Source of the DNA: Oscillospiraceae bacterium
GTDB lineage: Bacteria; Bacillota; Clostridia; Saccharofermentanales; Saccharofermentanaceae
Length of the DNA stretch: 64,000 bases
NCBI GenBank assembly: GCA_902764825.1
Contig: CACWXL010000018.1
Location: forward strand, 1-64,000
Reading direction: 5' to 3'
The number at the start of each line of letters is the position of its first letter. The stretch's first letter is position 1. This document shows positions 26,361 to 34,832 of this stretch, piece by piece. A program made the position numbers and the translations under genes. The notes beneath the pieces were generated by a model. It did not search any database. It worked only from the letters and a program-made list of their open reading frames with translations, and was not told the DNA's origin.

Positions 26361-27488
26361 TCAGCCTTTCTTCTCGAACTTCTCGACGGCTTCCTGCATG
26401 AGGGTTATGATCGGCAGATGCTGAGGGCAGACGCCTTCGCACTGGCCGCATCCGATGCAGTCTGAAGCGTGGCTGTATCTGTCCACAAGACCGTTATAGA
26501 AGAACTGCGGCCTCATGTCGCCCGGGAATTTCCTTGCCGTATTGATAGCGCTGATGACATCAGGAATGCTGATACCCATGGGGCAGCCTTCAACGCAGTA
26601 TTTGCAGGCTGTGCAGCCTATGAGCTCTACGCGGGACATCGCTTCGACGACCTTGCCGATCGCAGCCTTCTCCACATCGCTCAAGGGCTCGAAATTCTTA
26701 AAAGTGTTCATGTTGTCAGCCATCTGTTCTTCAGTGGACATGCCGCTTAAGATCGTAGCTACGCCGGGAAGGCTTGCAACGAAGCGGAAAGCCCAGGAAG
26801 CAACGGACTTGTCGGGATGGATGGCCTTAAGGATCGATGCGGACTCATCGTCAAGATTTGCGAGCTTGCCGCCCTTGCAGGGCTCCATGACGATGATCGG
26901 GATATTCCTCTCAGACAGGATCTTATAGAGCTCGCCTGAATGAACGATCGGATTGTCCCAGTCGATGTAGTTGAGCTGGATCTGAACGAACTCCACTTCA
27001 GGGTGCTTGTCGAGGATCTGAACGAGGAGTTCAGGTGTGCCGTGATAGGAGAAACCGAAGTGCCTGATCTTGCCTTCTGCCTTCTTCTGGATTCCCCAAT
27101 TGAAGCAGTCGTACTTCTCGTAGATCTCATAGTTGTTTCCATCCTCAATGCTGTGGAGGAGATAGAAATCGAAGAAGTCAACGCCGCATCTGTCAAGCTG
27201 CTCATTGAAGAGCTTGTCCCTATCCTCCAAGGAATGTATGAACCACGCCGGAAGCTTTGTAGCGAGCGTGAACGAATCTCTCGGATGACGCTTAACGATG
27301 GCTTCCTTTACTGCCTTCTCGGAGTTGCCGCCGTGATATACATATGCGGTATCGAAATAAGTAAAACCTGCTTCCAGATAGCTGTCCGCCATCTTTGAGA
27401 CCTTGTCGATGTCGATGACTCCGTCATTTTCGGGAAGTCTCATAAGACCAAAACCGATCTTCGGCATCTTGCTCATATCAATGCTCAT
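26361..27488 (-). CDS. Aldo/keto reductase with C-terminal 2[4Fe-4S] ferredoxin domain
   Basis: 375 residues. The barrel has GFGLMRLPE, the Asp-Tyr part of the tetrad in YFDTAYVYHGG, the Lys in TLATKLP and the family's DFYLLHSI. Residues ~285-365 add two iron-sulphur motifs, CTACKYCVEGCPMG and CIGCGQCEGVCPQ. This plan is common in anaerobes, where electrons may come from ferredoxin rather than only NADPH. Substrate unknown. GGAGGTGCTGCT precedes the ATG. Region 27489-27613 upstream holds AT-rich promoter-like DNA with two TATAAT-like hexamers and no gene. Confidence 0.9.
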   Translation of the reverse strand: MSIDMSKMPKIGFGLMRLPENDGVIDIDKVSKMADSYLEAGFTYFDTAYVYHGGNSEKAVKEAIVKRHPRDSFTLATKLPAWFIHSLEDRDKLFNEQLDRCGVDFFDFYLLHSIEDGNNYEIYEKYDCFNWGIQKKAEGKIRHFGFSYHGTPELLVQILDKHPEVEFVQIQLNYIDWDNPIVHSGELYKILSERNIPIIVMEPCKGGKLANLDDESASILKAIHPDKSVASWAFRFVASLPGVATILSGMSTEEQMADNMNTFKNFEPLSDVEKAAIGKVVEAMSRVELIGCTACKYCVEGCPMGISIPDVISAINTARKFPGDMRPQFFYNGLVDRYSHASDCIGCGQCEGVCPQHLPIITLMQEAVEKFEKKG

Positions 27489-27613
27489 AGCAGCACCTCC
27501 TGACTAATTTTCGTAGGATTATAACTGCATTATAAACGAACGGTTTTGGTGAGTATTGTCTTATTTGGTTGAAAAATGTAAATATTATTTGCAGTGTTCG
27601 GGGTGCGCGAAAA

Positions 27614-27669
27614 TAAAACATCCGCCCCCATAAAGAGAGCGGACGCTTGATTTCTATGGCATATGTACT
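27614..27669 (-). repeat. Terminator repeat, copy 1 (after the sigma factor gene)
   Basis: About 56 bp nearly repeated at 29194-29250. On the minus strand GCGTCCGCTCTC folds with GGGCGGATG (one G-U pair) and is followed by a T-rich tract, so it terminates the leftward sigma gene. The shared flank CATATGTACT, immediately before the stop codon, shows that more than the hairpin was duplicated. Confidence 0.8.
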
Positions 27670-29069
27670 CATTTTCTAACAAGCGGGATTTCAAGAACTA
27701 TGAGTGATCCGCTTCTTACTATTGAAACGCTGTGATCAGATCCTCCAATATGGACTAGTCTTGCCCCTCTGAGATCCGGAGTGTCATCCTCAAGCGTAAA
27801 TCCTTCAGAAATATACTTCTCTATAAGTTTATCAACCAGCTTGTCTGCAAATTCTGCATCTTCTCCATAATAGTGCAGCTGCAGCTTAACCGTTGAGTAA
27901 TCGCCGCCTTCAAATACGGTAGGGCAACTGAACCCGGAGAACACCTGGATCGAGCCGAAATAGAAGTCTCCCCCTTGGAATGTCCAGGAAAAACTGTTTT
28001 CAGTGGTGAAAGGCGGATTATCTTCAGGCGCGATCATGTTCTTGAAATACTCGTCCTTGGTCATGCCAACATGAACATTGCCTGTCTTCCAGATATTTTC
28101 AACACACTCATCTACAGACATTCCATCCATGCACATATAGAAAGAATCTTCAGTGATCTGCTGAGTTGTCGCTGTAGTCTCTGACTCAGTTGTCTCTGTC
28201 CAAACCGGATCATCTGCATAATCACGCGATTCCTCCTGCTGGCTGTACCCGGTTTCTTCAGGATCTGCACGTCTGTTTTTCTTATTCTTTGATACAACAC
28301 CCGCAATGATTCCGATCGTTGCGCCTACTGCAACTACTGCTGCGATACTTCCAATTAAGATCTTAGTTTTCATGATATCTGTCCCTTTCTTGATTGCTTC
28401 TGTCGAAGCTTTAATGTTTACTCCCTTTGAGGAAGCTTCTGTAGATGCGGACAGATTAGCTAATGAAGCAGGCATGGGCTTTATAGCCACCTGCTCTGAT
28501 TCTTTTATGAAAAGTTTTGTCAGGAACGGTATTGCCATACCGAACAGCTTCGTATCGTTTTCTTCTTCATACTTCTCGACCTCCTTCTTGATTTTGTTTC
28601 TGGCAAAATACAGACGGCGGCGTACTGTTCCTTCCGGAACGCCGAGAGCTTCAGCAATCTCTTTGGTGCTCAGATCATCAAAGTAGAACAGGATAAGCGT
28701 TCTTCTGATATCATCAGACAGTTTGTTGTTGATGATATCCATGACGATCTTCCTGGCCTCTTCCGATTCGACGATCGAATCAGGAAGGAAATCCTCTGCG
28801 ATTGCTTCGACATCATCAAAGAACTCATCTTCCACAGCGTCTGTCTTCGTCCTTGTGAGACGGTTAAGACACTTGTTGGCAGCGATCTTCTTAAGCCATG
28901 GAATAACCTTATCCTTATCGTTTAATGTGTCATAGGATTCAATCAGGGTTACAAAGGTATCCTGTACGATGTCTTCTGCGTCTGCCTCATTCTTGAGAAG
29001 TGACATGGCAGTCCAATACACCGCGCGATAGGCTTCGTTATAGATCTTTTCGAGTTCTTTGTCAGTCAT
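27669..29069 (-). CDS. ECF sigma factor with C-terminal membrane anchor and external domain
   Basis: 466 residues, far longer than a normal ECF sigma (~170-190). Region 2 (~10-75) has NEADAEDIVQDTFVTLIESY; region 4 (~110-165) has LILFYFDDLSTKEIAEALGVPEGTVRRRL. After a linker (~170-232) comes one membrane helix (~236-258) with KNKKNRR on its far end, then a Ser/Thr/Glu linker and an external alpha/beta domain (~310-466). The tail may hold the sigma factor at the membrane until an outside signal releases it, doing the work of a separate anti-sigma factor. A possible self-recognised promoter (GAAC-N17-TGTC, about 29115-29140) precedes it. It is bracketed by the two terminator repeats. Confidence 0.85.
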   Translation of the reverse strand: MTDKELEKIYNEAYRAVYWTAMSLLKNEADAEDIVQDTFVTLIESYDTLNDKDKVIPWLKKIAANKCLNRLTRTKTDAVEDEFFDDVEAIAEDFLPDSIVESEEARKIVMDIINNKLSDDIRRTLILFYFDDLSTKEIAEALGVPEGTVRRRLYFARNKIKKEVEKYEEENDTKLFGMAIPFLTKLFIKESEQVAIKPMPASLANLSASTEASSKGVNIKASTEAIKKGTDIMKTKILIGSIAAVVAVGATIGIIAGVVSKNKKNRRADPEETGYSQQEESRDYADDPVWTETTESETTATTQQITEDSFYMCMDGMSVDECVENIWKTGNVHVGMTKDEYFKNMIAPEDNPPFTTENSFSWTFQGGDFYFGSIQVFSGFSCPTVFEGGDYSTVKLQLHYYGEDAEFADKLVDKLIEKYISEGFTLEDDTPDLRGARLVHIGGSDHSVSIVRSGSLIVLEIPLVRK

Positions 29070-29193
29070 CTGACTTTGCCTCCTTTGTCCGCATCTACCC
29101 TATAGACACATAACAGATACGGAATGTTCGCAGGTCGGGAATAAAATTCTTAGAAATTTGCGAAAAACGTCCCCCACACGAATTATAACACGC

Positions 29194-29250
29194 AAAAACA
29201 TCCGCCCTCATAAAGAGAGCGGACGCTTTGGATTTATAGGCATATGTACT
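29194..29250 (-). repeat. Terminator repeat, copy 2 (after cysK)
   Basis: Near-identical to 27614-27669, sharing CATCCGCC.TCATAAAG-type core and the GGCATATGTACT flank. It ends eight bases beyond the cysK stop and terminates the metY-cysK transcript. Because both copies point the same way, the sigma gene between them could have entered or could leave by recombination. Confidence 0.8.
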
Positions 29251-29257
29251 ATTTGAA

Positions 29258-30190
29258 TTAATCCTGGAATAAAGGTGTGGAAAGATATCTGTCACCTGTG
29301 TCAGGGAGCAATGCTACGATCGTCTTGCCCTTGTTCTCGGGACGCTTAGCGAGCTCGATAGCTGCCCAGAGGGCTGCACCGGATGAGATGCCTACGAGTA
29401 CGCCTTCGCTCTTGCCTAAGAGCTTGCCTGTGGCAAATGCATCATCGTTAGTAACAGGGATAACTTCATCATATACTGCTGTGTTGAGAACATCGGGTAC
29501 GAAGCCTGCGCCGATACCCTGGATCTTGTGTGCTCCGGCAGTGCCCTTACTCAGAACGGGAGAGTCAGCCGGCTCGACTGCTACGACCTTTACAGATGCC
29601 TTCTGTGACTTTAAGAATTCACCTACACCTGTAACTGTTCCGCCTGTGCCTACGCCTGCAACGAAGATATCAACTTCGCCGTCTGTGTCTTCCCAGATTT
29701 CAGGACCTGTAGTCTCTTTGTGAGCCTTCGGATTTGCGGGGTTAATGAACTGGCCTGCGATGATGCTGTCAGGGATCTCCTTCTGGAGCTCCTCAGCCTT
29801 TGCGATTGCACCCTTCATGCCCTTGGAGCCTTCGGTGAGAACAAGCTCTGCGCCGTAAGCCTTGATGAGCTGTCTTCTCTCAACGCTCATCGTCTCAGGC
29901 ATTGTGATGATAAGTCTGTAACCCTTAGCAGCTGCTACAGAGGCAAGTCCGATACCCGTGTTGCCGCTTGTAGGCTCGATGATCACGCTTCCTGCCTTAA
30001 GTCTGCCGGTAGCTTCTGCGTCCTCGATGATCGCCTTAGCGATACGGTCCTTGACGCTTCCTGCGGGATTGAAGTATTCGAGCTTTGCAACGAGCTTTGC
30101 TTCAAGGCCTAAAGCCTTCTCAAGATGTGTGAGTTCGAGCAAAGGTGTCTTGCCGATAAGTTGATCTGCTGATGTATAGATTTTAGCCAT
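29258..30190 (-). CDS. cysK: Cysteine synthase A (O-acetylserine sulfhydrylase)
   Basis: 310 residues of the fold-type II PLP family: the Schiff-base Lys in [13 protein letters not shown], the substrate loop [11 protein letters not shown], the phosphate cup [12 protein letters not shown] and the [14 protein letters not shown] motif that distinguishes CysK. It makes L-cysteine from O-acetylserine and sulphide. It lies 57 bases downstream of metY in the same direction and shares its leader-controlled promoter. Confidence 0.95.
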   Translation of the reverse strand: MAKIYTSADQLIGKTPLLELTHLEKALGLEAKLVAKLEYFNPAGSVKDRIAKAIIEDAEATGRLKAGSVIIEPTSGNTGIGLASVAAAKGYRLIITMPETMSVERRQLIKAYGAELVLTEGSKGMKGAIAKAEELQKEIPDSIIAGQFINPANPKAHKETTGPEIWEDTDGEVDIFVAGVGTGGTVTGVGEFLKSQKASVKVVAVEPADSPVLSKGTAGAHKIQGIGAGFVPDVLNTAVYDEVIPVTNDDAFATGKLLGKSEGVLVGISSGAALWAAIELAKRPENKGKTIVALLPDTGDRYLSTPLFQD

Positions 30191-30247
30191 GGTGATTCTC
30201 CTCCTGTAGCGGATGCTAGATTAGATTATATCTCAATTGTTTGTCGA

Positions 30248-31528
30248 TCAGATAGCAGCGAAGCCCTTTTCGAGGTCGGCAATGATATCATCGATGTGCT
30301 CTGTGCCGATAGAGAGACGGATCGTGTTCTGATAGATGCCTACGTCGTTGAGCTCTTCCTCGGAAAGCTGTGAGTGTGTTGTGCTTGCCGGGTGGATAAC
30401 AAGGCTCTTAACGTCAGCAACGTTAGCAAGGAGTGAGAACAGTTCGAGGTGGTCGATGAAATCGAATGCTTCCTTCTTGCCTCCCTTTACGTTGAATGTG
30501 AAGATGGAGCCGCCGCCGTTAGGGAAGTACTTCTGATATACTTCGTGATCCGGATGATCTGCAAGTGAAGGATGGAAGACCTTCTCTACCTTCGGATGAT
30601 TTGTGAGGAAGTCCAATACCTTCTTTGTATTCTCGATGTGACGCTCAAGTCTCAAGGACAGAGTCTCTGTGCCCTGGAGGAGCAGGAATGCTGCGAAAGG
30701 TGAGATGGAAGAACCTGTATCTCTTAAGAGGATAGCTCTGATATAAACTGCGAATGCTGCCTTGCCTGCTGCATCTGTGAACTTAACGCCGTGATAGCTG
30801 GGGTTGGGTTCAGAAATCCAGGGATACTTGCCGGAAGCTGCCCAGTCGAAGTTGCCGGAATCAACGATAACGCCGCCCAATGTTGTGCCGTGGCCGCCGA
30901 TGAACTTTGTAGCAGAGTGAACTACGATGTCTGCACCGTACTCGATAGGTCTGATGAGGTAAGGTGTACCGAATGTGTTGTCGATAACGAGCGGGATGCC
31001 TGCCTCGTGAGCGATCTTAGCAAGTGCTTCGATATCCGGGATGTCAGATGAAGGGTTGCCGAGTGTCTCAATGTAGAGAGCCTTTGTATTAGGTCTGATT
31101 GCAGCCTTTACTTCGTCCAGATCATGGATGTTGACGAATGTTGTCTCGATACCATAAAGGGGAAGTGTGTGTGCGAGAAGGTTCTCGGAACCGCCGTAGA
31201 TCGTCTTCTGAGCTACGATGTGCTCACCCTTAACTGCGAGAGCTTCGATTACATATGTGATTGCTGCTGCGCCGGAAGCAACTGCGAGACCTGCAACGCC
31301 GCCTTCAAGAGCTGCGATTCTGTCTTCGAAAACGCCCTGTGTGGAGTTTGTAAGTCTGCCGTAGATGTTGCCTGCGTCTGCAAGTCCGAAACGTGCTTCT
31401 GCATGAGCTGAGTTACGGAAAACGTAAGAAGTTGTTGCGTAGATCGGCACTGCACGTGCATCGGATGCAGGATCGGGTTGTTCCTGGCCTACGTGGAGCT
31501 GGAGAGTTTCAAATTTATAGTTAGACAT
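30248..31528 (-). CDS. metY: O-acetylhomoserine sulfhydrylase (homocysteine/cysteine synthase)
   Basis: 426 residues of the Cys/Met-metabolism PLP family. Landmarks are GNIYGRLTNSTQGVFEDRIAALEGG, the PLP-lysine in IVVHSATKFIGGHG, LADHPDHEVYQKYFPNGGG and the late SLVIHPASTTHSQL arginine/substrate region. It adds sulphide to O-acetylhomoserine giving homocysteine. Together with cysK it lets the cell fix sulphide into both sulphur amino acids. AAGAAAGG at 31541-31548 is the ribosome site; the cysteine-rich leader ORF ends 23 bases upstream. Confidence 0.95.
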   Translation of the reverse strand: MSNYKFETLQLHVGQEQPDPASDARAVPIYATTSYVFRNSAHAEARFGLADAGNIYGRLTNSTQGVFEDRIAALEGGVAGLAVASGAAAITYVIEALAVKGEHIVAQKTIYGGSENLLAHTLPLYGIETTFVNIHDLDEVKAAIRPNTKALYIETLGNPSSDIPDIEALAKIAHEAGIPLVIDNTFGTPYLIRPIEYGADIVVHSATKFIGGHGTTLGGVIVDSGNFDWAASGKYPWISEPNPSYHGVKFTDAAGKAAFAVYIRAILLRDTGSSISPFAAFLLLQGTETLSLRLERHIENTKKVLDFLTNHPKVEKVFHPSLADHPDHEVYQKYFPNGGGSIFTFNVKGGKKEAFDFIDHLELFSLLANVADVKSLVIHPASTTHSQLSEEELNDVGIYQNTIRLSIGTEHIDDIIADLEKGFAAI

Positions 31529-31551
31529 AATTGTGTTATTCCTTTCTTAAT

Positions 31552-31710
31552 TCAAATAGTTATAGTTGTGCTGTCGGAACAGCGGCTGTTTGAACAAGAA
31601 CAACACATTCGTCCACAACGGAAGTTACTGTTTGAACAAGAACAACACATTCGTCCACAACGGAAGTTACAACGGACTAATGACTGGAAATAGAACTTAC
31701 GGTCGTACAT
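31552..31710 (-). CDS. Cysteine-rich 52-residue leader peptide of the metY-cysK operon
   Basis: A short ORF starting at ATG 31710 with AGGAGG at 31720-31725 (spacing 9) and ending at TGA 31552-31554, 23 bases before metY. It has 10 Cys in 52 residues. Residues 15-28 and 29-42 are an exact duplicate of NFRCGRMCCSCSNS; a further Cys is at 14 and 44. It is the first ORF after the operon promoter. A peptide this rich in Cys would slow ribosomes when Cys-tRNA is scarce, so it is best read as an attenuation or coupling leader sensing cysteine. A small hairpin GCTGT-TCCG-ACAGC overlaps its end. Alternative: a small metal-binding protein. No signal peptide is seen. Confidence 0.75.
   Translation of the reverse strand: MYDRKFYFQSLVRCNFRCGRMCCSCSNSNFRCGRMCCSCSNSRCSDSTTITI
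31586..31669. repeat. Perfect 42-bp tandem duplication inside the leader ORF
   Basis: Two identical 42-base units at 31586-31627 and 31628-31669. Because 42 is a multiple of three, the duplication keeps the leader in frame and doubles its Cys codons from the CGRMCCSC block. Confidence 0.95.
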
Positions 31711-31745
31711 AACTTCCGTCCTCCTCTCTCGATTGATTTTCGCAT

Positions 31746-31779
31746 ATCATAAACGCTTATACCTACTATGTCAATAGGT
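31746..31779 (-). promoter_or_regulatory. metY-cysK promoter with overlapping palindrome
   Basis: On the minus strand TTGACA (31769-31774), a 17-base spacer and TATGAT (31746-31751) give a near-consensus sigma-A promoter. ACCTA-N9-TAGGT (31761-31779) overlaps the -35 and could be an operator for an Rrf2/CymR-like regulator; that assignment is a guess. Transcription would start near 31739, about 29 bases before the leader ATG. Confidence 0.8.
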
Positions 31780-31882
31780 TTATTGAAAATTTTTTCGAAG
31801 CCCGCGAAAGAGGCCCGAAGCCTTTATTTATATATATTTCCTCACTTTAACGCTGGAACTTGAGAAAACTTTTTGAGAAGAT

Positions 31883-31912
31883 TTGTCACAGAATTGGTTT
31901 TCGATTTGTTAT
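31883..31912 (+). promoter_or_regulatory. Possible promoter of the ECF sigma operon
   Basis: TTGTCA (31883-31888) and TGTTAT (31907-31912), spacer 18. A GGAACTT box at about 31854 is ECF-like but has no properly spaced partner. Confidence 0.35.
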
Positions 31913-31990
31913 ATGAGATAGAAGGCCGTACATGGGATCCCGAATCTTTTAAGGCGGGCGGCCTATAGGAAACGACAAGGAAACAGATAA

Positions 31991-32509
31991 ATGGCATTAC
32001 CGTCAAAACAGCATGCATTCATTGAAGACTGCTATGAACTGTACGAACAGAAGATGTTCCGTGTGGCTCTGGCAATACTGCATGACGAAAAGCTCGCAGA
32101 AGACGCCGTACAGGACGCTTTCCTGCAGCTCATAAGGCATAAGGTCTTCTTCAGAAAAGCAGATTCGGACGACTGCAAGAGATACATTCTGGCAACGATC
32201 AAGAACACTTCGATCAACATCTACAACAAGAGAAAAAGCGAGAACAGGATCGTCAGCTTCACGGAAAATCTCGAAGCAGTCTGCGGTGATCAGGCTGTGG
32301 AGCCGGAATACAAAAACGATACAGGGGCAGAGTGCACTCCCCTTATGAATTCTCTTCCTGAGAAATACTACGATGTCGTCGAATGCCTTGTCGTAAGAGA
32401 TTATTCGGTACAGGAAACAGCCGACAGGCTGGGCATCACAGAGGCAAATGTACGAAAACGCTATGAACGGGCCAAGAAGATGATGCGCCAGGCCATCGAG
32501 CAGACTTAA
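31991..32509 (+). CDS. ECF-type RNA polymerase sigma factor
   Basis: 172 residues, normal ECF length. Region 2 contains LYEQKMFRVALAILHDEKLAEDAVQDAFLQLI; region 4 contains EKYYDVVECLVVRDYSVQETADRLGITEANVRKRYERAKK. It heads a two-gene unit with a membrane protein carrying a DUF4179-like region, a frequent sigma/anti-sigma arrangement in Clostridia. AAGGAAACAG lies upstream of the ATG. Confidence 0.9.
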   Translation: MALPSKQHAFIEDCYELYEQKMFRVALAILHDEKLAEDAVQDAFLQLIRHKVFFRKADSDDCKRYILATIKNTSINIYNKRKSENRIVSFTENLEAVCGDQAVEPEYKNDTGAECTPLMNSLPEKYYDVVECLVVRDYSVQETADRLGITEANVRKRYERAKKMMRQAIEQT

Positions 32510-32561
32510 GGCCGGAGAACCTCAGGACCAGAGGGGAAATCCATAAAACAGGAGATTACTT

Positions 32562-33758
32562 ATGGACAGAAATTTATACAAAGACAATTTCATTCGCGAT
32601 ATCAGCATAGAAGAATTCGACCACATCACAGATGGTGTGGCAGATCACGTTTTCTCGGACGAGTATCTCGCGGGGAAGGAATCCATAATGAGAAAAGAAA
32701 ACGGAACGAAGATAAGTAAATTGGGAATAAAGATCGCTGCGGCAGCAGCTGCAGTCGTAGTGGCAACTCCTTTTGTGGTTAATGCGGCAACAGGTGGCGA
32801 ACTCTTCGACAGGCTCTGGGGCAACGGAAGCAAGAAGAATGTAGAGAGCCACGTCGAGTCCTTTGTCGAAGAAGGTAAGAAAGATAAGAACGGCAACGAC
32901 AGTGTTTATACGATCACCTATCCTAAGATCGAATATGTCGAATCGGATCCCAAGGACGTTGCACGTCTTCTCGGAGATAAAATGGTAACTACACCCGTTG
33001 TCTGCAAAGTCGGCGAGTACACGGTCACAGTAGAAGGTGTCGTAAGAGACGAGAGAGGCCTCGTGGTTGCCTATACGATCGAGAGAGAAGCGGGCGTTGA
33101 CTGCCTTATCTACAGCCAGCTCGAGAACGAGTCCAAAGGGGCTTTCATTAATGACGATCAGAACTTCATTTTCGGGTTCAAGGAAGGCAGAGGAAAGATC
33201 TGGGTGGATATGGAACGTTCCACCAAGACCAAGCTCTACTGCAGTGAGTATATGCAGGATCTGAACCATGTTTTCGGACCGGATTTCTATCCGCCGGTGA
33301 CAGATCATCTGACGCTCGAGCTCACCGAACTTAAGATGACCAGAAATGAGATGTGGAAATACTTCGATGAACACAACGATAACCGCCCTGAAGGCGTGCC
33401 CGAATCAGAAGTGGAAAAGGAAAAGAAGAACTTCATCATCCCTATTGCAGATAAGCTTAATGAGCTTGAATTTACGAGCACTGAAGGCGGCAGCATAAAG
33501 ATCTCGCCCATCGCAATGGAGTGGGATGTCAGAAGCAGTACGAAGGCATCTTTGCGCGAGGGATTCACATGGCCCAGGCCGACTATAAAGATCGTTTACA
33601 AGGACGGTACTGAGTATCTGGTCTACTCTGCTGATACCGAAAACGTCGGCTATATTTGCGAATCAGATCATGGCCTTACCGCATTCTTCAACCGTCTTGC
33701 CGATACGGACAATATCGCCAAGATCGTAATTGACGATATGGAGTTTACAAAGAAGTAA
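32562..33758 (+). CDS. DUF4179-like membrane protein, probable anti-sigma factor
   Basis: 398 residues: a cytoplasmic N-terminal ~60 residues, one membrane helix at ~55-75 (LGIKIAAAAAAVVVATPFVV), then an external region beginning ATGGELFDRLWGNGSKKNVES and continuing as a beta-rich domain. The helix-then-FDRLWG pattern is that of DUF4179 proteins coupled to ECF sigma genes. It would hold the sigma factor through its N-terminus and sense an envelope signal outside; no zinc-binding HxxxCxxC motif is present, so the mechanism differs from ZAS anti-sigma proteins. Confidence 0.75.
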   Translation: MDRNLYKDNFIRDISIEEFDHITDGVADHVFSDEYLAGKESIMRKENGTKISKLGIKIAAAAAAVVVATPFVVNAATGGELFDRLWGNGSKKNVESHVESFVEEGKKDKNGNDSVYTITYPKIEYVESDPKDVARLLGDKMVTTPVVCKVGEYTVTVEGVVRDERGLVVAYTIEREAGVDCLIYSQLENESKGAFINDDQNFIFGFKEGRGKIWVDMERSTKTKLYCSEYMQDLNHVFGPDFYPPVTDHLTLELTELKMTRNEMWKYFDEHNDNRPEGVPESEVEKEKKNFIIPIADKLNELEFTSTEGGSIKISPIAMEWDVRSSTKASLREGFTWPRPTIKIVYKDGTEYLVYSADTENVGYICESDHGLTAFFNRLADTDNIAKIVIDDMEFTKK

Positions 33759-33780
33759 TATCGGGATAACCGGAATAGAA

Positions 33781-33817
33781 AAACAGGCTGTCTTCTGTAT
33801 GGAAGGCGGCCTTGTTT
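33781..33817. terminator. Bidirectional terminator-like hairpin
   Basis: AAACAGGCTGTCTTC pairs imperfectly (G-U pairs, one bulge) with GAAGGCGGCCTTGTTT, lying between the convergent DUF4179 and Nudix genes. Confidence 0.65.
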
Positions 33818-33818
33818 C

Positions 33819-34265
33819 TTAAGTCTTAATGCGCCTGATAAATTCCTCCAGATATCCGGTCTGAGTCGGCATGATATTATCGGGAAGCTCATCGATACCA
33901 AACCACCTTAAGTCAACACTTTCCTCATCATGGAACAGTTCGCCGCTGTACTTCGTAACGATATACACCAGATCCGTATAATAAACTTCGTCGTGGTTGG
34001 GATAGACGAGATGAACATTTGATTTAACTGTAAAGAAAACAGGATCTTCAATATCAAGATTTGTCTCTTCCTTAACTTCCCTGAAAAGGCCATCCTCAGG
34101 CTCTTCACCAAGTTCCAGAGCGCCTCCCGGAACACACCACTCGCCTGTGTCAGTCCTCTTCTCAAACAGGAGTCCCTTTTTCTCATCGTAGAGGATGCAG
34201 ACGACAGCTGCAGACATTATCGGCCTGTGACCTACAAGTTTTCTCAGTTCAGATATATAGCTCAT
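33819..34265 (-). CDS. Nudix hydrolase
   Basis: 148 residues with the full Nudix box GGALELGEEPEDGLFREVKEET (written here in two parts: GGALELGEEPE and REVKEET), which binds the metal and cleaves nucleoside-diphosphate-X compounds. Substrate unknown; the N-terminal MSYISELRKLVGHRP segment is common in small ADP-ribose or mutT-like Nudix enzymes of Firmicutes. Confidence 0.9.
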   Translation of the reverse strand: MSYISELRKLVGHRPIMSAAVVCILYDEKKGLLFEKRTDTGEWCVPGGALELGEEPEDGLFREVKEETNLDIEDPVFFTVKSNVHLVYPNHDEVYYTDLVYIVTKYSGELFHDEESVDLRWFGIDELPDNIMPTQTGYLEEFIRRIKT

Positions 34266-34283
34266 TTCGGTTTCCTCATAAAC

Positions 34284-34832
34284 TTAATGACACAACATGG
34301 TGCTTAGCACAAAATACAGCACGGGAATAAACAAGATCTGGATGACATACAGCAAAACATACCATTTAATCTTTACCAGGAAAAACGTAACAAGAGCGCA
34401 TATCAAAATGCCGCACAGGATCGTCGCTATTCCCGGGCCTATGTTCTTTTTGATGACCATTTCGCGGTCTTTGTTATAGATCTGCTCCGCCTCTGCTCTC
34501 AGTTCTTCAAGCTGAGCCTGTTCTTCAAAATCCTCATATGAAGCACGGAACGAAGCAAATTCATCCGAATAACTAAAAACAACTCCATCAAGTGAGATGT
34601 GGTTCGGCTTAACAACCGTTCCTGCCGGAACCGTAACTGTCTTATCGCGTAAAGTCTTGGTAATGTCTTTGTTCAAGGTCAGCTGCATATCATCGGGTCT
34701 TTGGATTAATATTCCGTAATGATGCAGTTCATTTTCTATGCGGAGATAAACAAACCCGCAAATAGCGAGAACATCAACTATCAGTAATAAGACAGCGATC
34801 ACTGTTTTTATGTTGATCTCTTTAGTGCTCAT
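34284..34832 (-). CDS. Small membrane protein of unknown function
   Basis: 182 residues from ATG 34832: one N-terminal membrane helix (~10-30), an external Thr/Val-rich segment and a Glu-rich helix (EDFEEQAQLEELRAEAEQ), then two closely spaced C-terminal helices. ATG 34832 overlaps the stop of the upstream remnant ORF (ATGA), with AAGGA 12 bases before it; an alternative ATG at 34859 has no spaced ribosome site. No homologous family recognised. Confidence 0.65.
   Translation of the reverse strand: MSTKEINIKTVIAVLLLIVDVLAICGFVYLRIENELHHYGILIQRPDDMQLTLNKDITKTLRDKTVTVPAGTVVKPNHISLDGVVFSYSDEFASFRASYEDFEEQAQLEELRAEAEQIYNKDREMVIKKNIGPGIATILCGILICALVTFFLVKIKWYVLLYVIQILFIPVLYFVLSTMLCH

Noticed and set aside
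31478..31693. A plus-strand frame with two KLLFEQEQHIRPQR repeats
   Set aside because: It is the reverse reading of the 42-bp duplication; the minus-strand frame has promoter, ribosome site and position ahead of metY.
32574..33374. A 266-codon frame antisense to the DUF4179-like gene
   Set aside because: It is a shadow of a well supported gene with TM helix and operon context.
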